From Desulfitobacterium sp038181555 (lineage in GTDB: Bacteria > Bacillota > Desulfitobacteriia > Desulfitobacteriales > Desulfitobacteriaceae), in contig NZ_JBBWUA010000003.1 of the NCBI RefSeq assembly GCF_038181555.1, positions 124,001 through 188,000 on the forward strand: a stretch of DNA of 64,000 nt, given 5' to 3'. Position numbers and translations under genes: made by a program. The notes under the pieces are model-generated. The model did no database searches. It was not told the origin of the DNA and saw only the letters and a list, made by a program, of their open reading frames with translations. Positions 58,816-64,000 of the stretch are shown here, in pieces; position 1 is the stretch's first letter; each line of letters starts with the position of its first letter.

Positions 58816-59541
58816 TTAGCATTTATTGAATTGCGACTGGAAATAGAGATCGCAACCATTGCAAGGTGCGTAATAGTATCCTTTTTCTCCCCCGCTCTTG
58901 ATCTTTGCTAATTTTTCCTGAAGACTGTCGCATTTCGTACCTACGGTATCTTTTATCTCATTGATCCAAGCCGGAGAGATTGGGTCCATCAGCACGAGAT
59001 TAATGCTGGCAAACATAGCTTTAGCCTGATCAGTCAATTTCTTAAGACTTCCTAGCGCGGCCCAAATTTCGATTGAAGAGGCTTCGTCCTGATTGAAGGC
59101 TATGAAATGTAGTCTATTGACTTGCTCAGTGAATTCAGGAAGAGCCCAGGTCTTTGAGGAGACGTCAATAAAAACGCGTACTTTGTGTTCCATGCTGTTT
59201 TCATTTTGAATGGCCCAGGTAGCCAAACACTCCAGAAAAGTAATAATTCTTGGAACATACCCACAAGCACAATAATACACACCTGGCTTGCTCGGATTGG
59301 TAGCCCAAGAAATATCTGAATCATATGGATTTACAATTGTAACGGGATTTTGACGCGACTCTTCCCACATCCTCTTCTCAGAGTCTGTAAGCACAATGTT
59401 GATCGAATTCTCTTTGACATACTCTTTGTCCTGAAGGATAGACCATATTAACTTTGTTTTTCCAGAGCCTGCCTCGCCCAGAATCAAATGATTCCCGGAA
59501 AAAAACTTCTCAAAAGGTTTTACGTTCTGCTCCATTGGCAT
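58816..59541 (-). CDS. P-loop ATP-binding protein with Cys-rich C-terminus, unknown function
   Basis: 241 residues with a clear Walker A GEAGSGKT (22-29) and a Walker-B-like VRVFIDVSS near residue 125. The protein has an unusual number of Cys: CAC near residue 90, CNGC near 228 and the final C241, which could form a metal site. I do not recognise the family. The fold resembles small KAP/HerA-type P-loop proteins only in the N-terminal strand and loop. It is flanked by a terminator and an empty 280-base gap, so it is alone. ATG 59541 has AAGGA; the ATG 6 bases later is also possible. Confidence 0.7.
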   Translation of the reverse strand: MPMEQNVKPFEKFFSGNHLILGEAGSGKTKLIWSILQDKEYVKENSINIVLTDSEKRMWEESRQNPVTIVNPYDSDISWATNPSKPGVYYCACGYVPRIITFLECLATWAIQNENSMEHKVRVFIDVSSKTWALPEFTEQVNRLHFIAFNQDEASSIEIWAALGSLKKLTDQAKAMFASINLVLMDPISPAWINEIKDTVGTKCDSLQEKLAKIKSGGEKGYYYAPCNGCDLYFQSQFNKC

Positions 59542-59769
59542 TACTTCCTTTCAGAATAATATTGTGAACATCCCCCTAATTGAATTCTATTTAGTTTCTA
59601 CCTATATAATTCTGCATCGACTTCCATTAACCTCTTACATTTCAGAAATAAACTAAATATTTTACAAATTTCTTTTTTATATGCGCAATAGCCTCCTTTA
59701 TCTAAAATACTCAACTATTTCATTTATGGCTACATTGGCTTCACAACTGAGATTGAAAATAGTGTAAAG

Positions 59770-59813
59770 AAAAAGGCTTAAGAATGCCCTTAAGTTCATT
59801 ACTAAGCCTTTTT
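59770..59813 (-). terminator. Terminator after the chemoreceptor-like gene
   Basis: Arms AAAAAGGCTTA/TAAGCCTTTTT with an inner CTTAAG pair, 12 bases past the stop at 59825. The rest of the 59542-59769 gap is AT-rich without a recognised feature. Confidence 0.8.
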
Positions 59814-59824
59814 CTTGTTCATCG

Positions 59825-60904
59825 TCAGTTTGATCCTACCATAGAATTAAGTTTTTCACCTACTAGCCTAAGTTCATCCAACTTTTGTGCTAAAAGTTGG
59901 GTGGCCTTTGCCTGTTCCTGAGTAATTACATTACTCTCCTCAACATTTTTCTGGACCAGATTGACCGACTCGCGAAAGCGATTAAGCATCTCATCAATAT
60001 TTCTGGCCGACTTGTTGCTCTCATCGGCAAGCTTACGAACTTCTTCCGCAACGACCGAGAAGCCCCTACCATGTTCGCCAGCCCGTGCAGCCTCGATGGC
60101 GGCATTAAGACCCAATAAATTAGTTTGTTGTGCCACTCGTCGAATCACATCTAATATTTCGGAAATACCATTCACTTCCCGGGCGGCTGTGAGGGCAATA
60201 TCAGAGGATTCCTGACTTGAAGCGGCCAGCTCCTCTGAGGATGCCGTTAATTCCTGGATAGAAGAAGCTGATTGTTCCAAATCAGAGTAAAGCACATTCA
60301 GCACTTGTTCAAATCGGCGTGACTTCTCCCGTTCCTTCTCACGCTCTCGTTCTTGAGCCTTAGCAATCTTTGAGGCCTCATTGATTGACCTTCTCATGGC
60401 ATTTAAGCCTGACTCGAGAGTATCTACAACAAACCCCCGTTCCTTCGCCGCTGTAGAGCCACCTTTATCTCCCGCAATTGCGTCTACTCCTATTTTTCTC
60501 AACTGTTCTAGAATTCTGGGTATATCCTCTAGGGTATTCCAGGGTCGAATATGTATCGTCAAGTCCCCTAAGGCAAAATCCGAATTTCCCATTTCTATAT
60601 ATCCTTGATGTGCTACAACCCCAATTTTGGTTGCTCCACTAATGATTAGTCGATTGACTGCTTCGAAGATCTCGTCGATCGTCATGGTCAGTCCTACCAC
60701 TGGTTTATCCGTGTACTTTTTCATTAAATCTACCATAAGACCTCTACTAATCATGACATCCACATGAGAATTAGCTTTGACCACCTCTGGGCCTTCTTCA
60801 AAGCTTACTACTTTGATGGGAAAAGATAAATTCAGCTCATGCATTACCTGCTTTGTGGCTTCAGCCATTCCTGGAGTTAGTGCTGCAAAAAAAATTGAAT
60901 CCAT
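59825..60904 (-). CDS. Soluble chemoreceptor-like protein with PrpR_N sensor domain
   Basis: About 359 residues, no membrane segment. The N-terminal 180 residues resemble PrpR_N (IFFAALTPGMAEATKQV, VDVMISRGLMVDLM, KPVVGLTMTIDEIFEA), the ligand-sensing domain of propionate-type sigma54 regulators. A highly charged EREREKEREK helix follows, then an MCP signalling hairpin with NLLGLNAAIEAARAGEHGRG. It would signal to CheA/CheW from the cytoplasm in response to a small molecule. The start ATG 60904 is chosen because the domain begins there; 60961 (TTG) is an alternative with no ribosome binding site. Confidence 0.88.
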   Translation of the reverse strand: MDSIFFAALTPGMAEATKQVMHELNLSFPIKVVSFEEGPEVVKANSHVDVMISRGLMVDLMKKYTDKPVVGLTMTIDEIFEAVNRLIISGATKIGVVAHQGYIEMGNSDFALGDLTIHIRPWNTLEDIPRILEQLRKIGVDAIAGDKGGSTAAKERGFVVDTLESGLNAMRRSINEASKIAKAQEREREKEREKSRRFEQVLNVLYSDLEQSASSIQELTASSEELAASSQESSDIALTAAREVNGISEILDVIRRVAQQTNLLGLNAAIEAARAGEHGRGFSVVAEEVRKLADESNKSARNIDEMLNRFRESVNLVQKNVEESNVITQEQAKATQLLAQKLDELRLVGEKLNSMVGSN

Positions 60905-61056
60905 TCCTTTAATACCCCCATTTTTCTCTTTGTAGATTTGTGCATAATATTTCATGATCAATGTGATAAATATTTCTAATATCTTTCATTAATATTCTCG
61001 ATTTTTTTCACAATTCCTCTATGATTCCAACAATTAGCAATCTATAATTTTTGCAC

Positions 61057-61611
61057 TTACTTCTGCAGCTGTAAGGTTTTGCTTACTAATCCCTGTATTA
61101 GCTTGGAGATGGCGTTACGAGTAAAATCATCATTAAGTGTGCCGTTTTTGTCAAATTTCGTATGGGCATTCATGATGAAGACCTCTGGCTTGTTTAGGGG
61201 CTGAAGATTAAGCCCAACACAAACCTGGCGGAGGTGATATTGAACACGCGCCCCGCCAAGCATTCCCGTAGAAGCACTCATAATCCCCAGGGGCTTCCCA
61301 TCCAAGGGCCTTCCTGCCCGCGAAGCCCAGTCAAGAGCGTTTTTTAGAGCCGGTGGAATCGAGTAATTATATTCCGGGGTGGCAATCAATAAAGCATCGG
61401 CAGCAACTATTTTCTTTTTAAATTCCTCAACGACCGAGGGGACACCCTCTGCTTCGAGATCTTCATTAAAAAAAGGTATCTGCGAAATATCAGCGATTTC
61501 AATAAACACCCCTTCGGGCTGCAACTCTTGGGCAGCTTTTAAAGCAGCACTGTTATATGAATTTCGACGCAAACTTCCGCTGATCCCTAAAATTTTTATG
61601 ACATTACTCAT
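61057..61611 (-). CDS. NADPH-dependent FMN reductase family protein
   Basis: About 184 residues, flavodoxin-like fold. The phosphate-binding GISGSLRRNSYN (about 9-20) and TPEYNYSIPPALKNALDWASR are the signature of the FMN_red family (SsuE, ChrR, azoreductase-like). Such enzymes reduce FMN, quinones or xenobiotics with NAD(P)H. The start is uncertain between ATG 61620 and ATG 61611; the latter has better spacing from GTGAG. Monocistronic. The physiological substrate cannot be read. Confidence 0.9.
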   Translation of the reverse strand: MSNVIKILGISGSLRRNSYNSAALKAAQELQPEGVFIEIADISQIPFFNEDLEAEGVPSVVEEFKKKIVAADALLIATPEYNYSIPPALKNALDWASRAGRPLDGKPLGIMSASTGMLGGARVQYHLRQVCVGLNLQPLNKPEVFIMNAHTKFDKNGTLNDDFTRNAISKLIQGLVSKTLQLQK

Positions 61612-61746
61612 ATTATCCATCTCACTTTCTTTTCAACACTGTCTTTAGAATTATTATACCTATATTCGATCCATAAGAAACAACTTTCTAAGAACCAATA
61701 CTTTCAGACAGAATAGCCATAAACTCATGAAAATGCTAACTAATAA

Positions 61747-61768
61747 GGGGCACAGTTACCTGCACCCC
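61747..61768 (-). terminator. Terminator after the flavoprotein gene
   Basis: 9-bp stem with two G/T wobbles (GGGGTGCAG and CTGTGCCCC on the minus strand), followed by TTATTAGTT. Confidence 0.65.
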
Positions 61769-61799
61769 TATGGTCCCTTAGTAGAAAATGAACCTCAGA

Positions 61800-63572
61800 C
61801 TATGATTTTGATACCTGAAGTCCGGCAAGATAACCGAAAGTTAAGGCTGGACCAATTGTACTACCACCCCCCCAGTAGGCATTACCTGTAGGGGAGGCGA
61901 TGCAGTTCCCTGCTCCATACAAGCCGGGGATTGGCTTGCCTTCGTAATCCAATACTTGGGAGTGCGAATTAATCATCGGCCCGCCGTTGGTGTCCAGGGT
62001 ACTCGAGGCCAGTATGATCGCGTAATATGGTCCCTCTTCACTCAGGGGGGCCATGGTATAATTTTTATTCATATCAGTCGGCCACTGGACGCCAGGTTTT
62101 GTGGGCGGGTAGGTAGTCCACTCTCGATCATAAGCAAAATCGCCGCGCCTGAAATCGAGATCGACACCGTTTTTAGCGTATTCATTGAAGGTCTGGACAG
62201 TTTCCACAAAGGACTCGTTAAAATGCTCATCTAAGGTGAAGCCACCAGTCTTACTCTGCAATTGTTCTAATCTAGCCGAGATAGCTACGCCTAATTCCTT
62301 AAGGGTGTTACCGACAATCATGTAAGGAGCTATACTGCCAGCCATCGGGTACGGGGGATCACCCTGCCAAAGATCGGCCGTTCGTTGGTCGAAAACCATG
62401 AAAAGCAACATGTTCGTCCACTCAGCACGATTGGGATCCCAGACAAAATGCACCATACCACGATCTGTATAGTTCCTCTTCTCATCCATGACCCGCTTGC
62501 CGTAGCGGTTGACTTCCAACACACCGTCACCGGGAATAAAAAACAAATTATTCGAGCCATCGGGGTTCTCCAAGACGCTTTCAAAGACACTCTGGGCACG
62601 GAAAGCACCACTCATATTCCCTAGCTTTGCACCGATCGCCCCACCTAGGCGAATAAAGTCACCGGTGTTGGTTGGTGCAGAGCAGCCCCCAAAGATCGGA
62701 CCCCTCTGAAAATGCAACATCAATTCCGGATTATGTGAGTAGCCACCGGAACCAAATATTATGCCTTTCTTCGCAGAAAAGCTAACCAATTTCCCCTTAG
62801 TCCTAGCTTCCAATCCAACGGCCCGTCCCGATTCATCCTGGAGTATTTTCGTAACTCGGTGATCAACTAAGATAGGAATATCATTTTTCTCAGCCCAGGC
62901 TTTAAAGCTATTGATCAGAGCATAGCCATATGTCAATTCACCCTTTTCGTCCTGGGTAAACAATACCCGTCCACGGATCGAACGATTCTCCGGCAGGTGA
63001 TCCTGATAATCCACCTGGAGCTTTCCCGTCCAGTTAATTTGTTCAATCAGCTTAAAGGCCTCGATATTCTCGAGGTATTCGGTCATCTCAGCCCCATGAT
63101 CCACCATGGCCTCGATTAAGGCGAATTCGTTCTGGGGAGCACCGTAGCGCTTTGCCTCGGGCTGATATAAGTGGGGGTAAGAATAACGAACCATGTACTT
63201 GAGGGCTTCCTCCCGATTGTCGACAATTCCATGCTTACGTTGAAAACGATTGTTCGGTATCCAGAAGCCACCGCCAGATCGTCTGGTTGTGCCCCCTATC
63301 TCACTGGCTTTTTCCAGCATGATAACCGAACACCCTTCATTCTTTGCCGTAATGGCGGCGGAGAAGGCAGCTGCACCAGACCCCACAACCAAAACATCAA
63401 CTTCCTGTCTAAACTCCGCGGGGAGATCTGCTTGAATTTGCTCTACAGCACTTTCACTTTCTTCAAGGAGTCTAAACTCCTCTTTCGGCGCACCACATTG
63501 GGGACAACGCTCAGGGGGTTCATTACCGGTATGAATGTAGCCACAAACCTTACAAATCCAACGTTTCATCAT
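61800..63572 (-). CDS. Rubredoxin-tagged FAD reductase (fumarate reductase/flavocytochrome c family)
   Basis: 590 residues. The N-terminus is a rubredoxin-type iron site with C7-x-x-C10 and C23-x-x-C26. The rest is an FAD_binding_2 flavoprotein: GSGAAAF (64-70), GGTTRRSGGGFW, STLDTNGG and the C-terminal YWGGGSTIGPALTFGYLAG. Relatives are fumarate reductases, urocanate reductases and ketosteroid dehydrogenases. The substrate is open, though this type is abundant in Desulfitobacterium-like genomes. No Tat or Sec signal is seen, so it is probably cytoplasmic. Its ATG overlaps the nrfA stop (ATGA), so the two are translationally coupled. Confidence 0.88.
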   Translation of the reverse strand: MMKRWICKVCGYIHTGNEPPERCPQCGAPKEEFRLLEESESAVEQIQADLPAEFRQEVDVLVVGSGAAAFSAAITAKNEGCSVIMLEKASEIGGTTRRSGGGFWIPNNRFQRKHGIVDNREEALKYMVRYSYPHLYQPEAKRYGAPQNEFALIEAMVDHGAEMTEYLENIEAFKLIEQINWTGKLQVDYQDHLPENRSIRGRVLFTQDEKGELTYGYALINSFKAWAEKNDIPILVDHRVTKILQDESGRAVGLEARTKGKLVSFSAKKGIIFGSGGYSHNPELMLHFQRGPIFGGCSAPTNTGDFIRLGGAIGAKLGNMSGAFRAQSVFESVLENPDGSNNLFFIPGDGVLEVNRYGKRVMDEKRNYTDRGMVHFVWDPNRAEWTNMLLFMVFDQRTADLWQGDPPYPMAGSIAPYMIVGNTLKELGVAISARLEQLQSKTGGFTLDEHFNESFVETVQTFNEYAKNGVDLDFRRGDFAYDREWTTYPPTKPGVQWPTDMNKNYTMAPLSEEGPYYAIILASSTLDTNGGPMINSHSQVLDYEGKPIPGLYGAGNCIASPTGNAYWGGGSTIGPALTFGYLAGLQVSKS

Positions 63573-64000
63573 GTTTTCCCTCCTGTCGCATCCCTCGCTA
63601 ATTGTATGGCTTGGTGGGCAAAGTCAATCGCCTTACCTAGATTATTCATGGATTCCATCGGATTATGGAAGCCATAGCCGTTGGTGACCATAACATAATC
63701 CAGATACCATTGACCATCGCGATGCATTTGCTGGGCTTGAGCAAGTAAATCCGCATTGACACCTGGTGTTTGGCGAGCGATGGCAATTTCTTCGACTGCT
63801 TGCACCATGGTTTCTCCGGCGATATCCTGAATTTCCTTGGTCTTGGCTTGGATATCATCGACGCGACTCTCTAACCACTCAGCACCTTCGCGATGACAGA
63901 CACCGCAGCTTTCTTCAATATTTTTCAAAGGACTTGTCCAATAATGTGAGCTGACCTTCGTGTTACCCATCTTCATATAAGGCATATGGCAATCTGCGCA
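63569..64000 (-). CDS. nrfA: Cytochrome c nitrite reductase NrfA, 3' end (partial)
   Basis: Only the last 143 codons are in the window; the gene continues past the edge. The fragment opens with heme motif CADCH followed by MPYMKMG, then SHYWTSPLKN and the last heme motif CGVCH. The C-terminal helices read EEIAIARQTPGVN and NGYGFHNP. This is the usual end of the pentaheme ammonia-forming nitrite reductase. NrfA reduces nitrite to ammonium outside the membrane with electrons from NrfH or a quinol. The stop overlaps the start of the rubredoxin-FAD reductase gene. Start, signal peptide and catalytic CxxCK heme lie outside the window. Confidence 0.9.
   Translation of the reverse strand, partial: CADCHMPYMKMGNTKVSSHYWTSPLKNIEESCGVCHREGAEWLESRVDDIQAKTKEIQDIAGETMVQAVEEIAIARQTPGVNADLLAQAQQMHRDGQWYLDYVMVTNGYGFHNPMESMNNLGKAIDFAHQAIQLARDATGGKT

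Noticed and set aside
1..64000. CRISPR arrays, tRNA/rRNA genes, insertion sequences, prophage genes
   Set aside because: No regularly spaced repeats, cloverleaf sequences, transposase or integrase motifs were seen. The few repeats are short and isolated.

Overview
The window looks like a chromosome segment of an anaerobic, low-GC Gram-positive bacterium of the Desulfitobacterium/Desulfosporosinus type (Peptococcaceae). This is inferred from several things: strong AGGAGG-like ribosome binding sites, TTG and GTG starts, YitT, DegV and BrnQ proteins, lysine and manganese riboswitches of Firmicute form, and an anaerobic respiratory gene set (NrfA, a NorB/NorC pair, a rubredoxin-tagged flavoprotein, rubrerythrins). 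No rRNA, tRNA, transposase, phage integrase or CRISPR array was seen. Most of the window is ordinary chromosomal content.

Layout. 0.2-3 kb: a DegV protein, a GNAT acetyltransferase and a DUF2156 protein (minus). 3.2-7.1 kb: a Mn-type CDF exporter followed by a P2-type Ca/Mn ATPase (plus). 7.2-14.3 kb: an orphan hydrolase-like protein, a large periplasmic-sensor GGDEF-EAL protein, a second DegV, the remnant of a cell-wall-binding (CWB2) protein, an aminotransferase and a ferritin-like protein. 14.4-17.3 kb: mntP behind a yybP-ykoY manganese riboswitch, divergent from an ABC exporter. 17.4-20.3 kb: an amino-acid ABC importer behind a lysine riboswitch, which makes it a probable lysine importer. 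20.3-24.5 kb: a Nudix hydrolase, a second GGDEF-EAL sensor and uracil-DNA glycosylase. 24.6-28.9 kb: a secreted Gly/Met/Tyr-rich protein divergent from a two-component system whose kinase has a Met/Gly-rich extracytoplasmic stretch, followed by CcdA and a TlpA-like thioredoxin.

29-34 kb: a PAS protein, a diguanylate cyclase, BrnQ, YitT and a TVP38-like membrane protein. 34.4-39.4 kb: a complete BMP-type nucleoside ABC importer. 39.6-41.3 kb: a two-gene nitric oxide reductase-like pair. 41.3-43 kb: a DUF169 protein and an orphan E2-like acyltransferase domain. 43.2-47.4 kb: a MarR regulator with two ABC half-exporters in one overlapping operon. 47.5-50.4 kb: an AI-2E family permease, TrmO, a 52-residue membrane protein missed by length cut-offs, and rubrerythrin. 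50.4-53.1 kb: a TetM-like translational GTPase fused to a Rae1/YacP-type NYN ribonuclease domain. 53.2-54.3 kb: a frameshifted small gene and a conserved hypothetical protein. 54.6-58.7 kb: a tight four-gene unit (methyltransferase, repeat protein, MoxR ATPase, HExxH/VWA protein). 58.8-61.6 kb: an orphan P-loop protein, a PrpR_N-chemoreceptor fusion and an FMN reductase. 61.8-64 kb: a rubredoxin-FAD reductase translationally coupled to the 3' end of nrfA, which runs off the window.

The strongest candidates for undescribed biology are the GTPase-ribonuclease fusion, the repeat protein/MoxR/VWA cassette and the Met-rich sensor locus. Also of interest are the rubredoxin-flavoprotein coupled to NrfA and the NorB with Gln at the position of a key Glu. 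All family calls were made by eye from motifs; no search was run.
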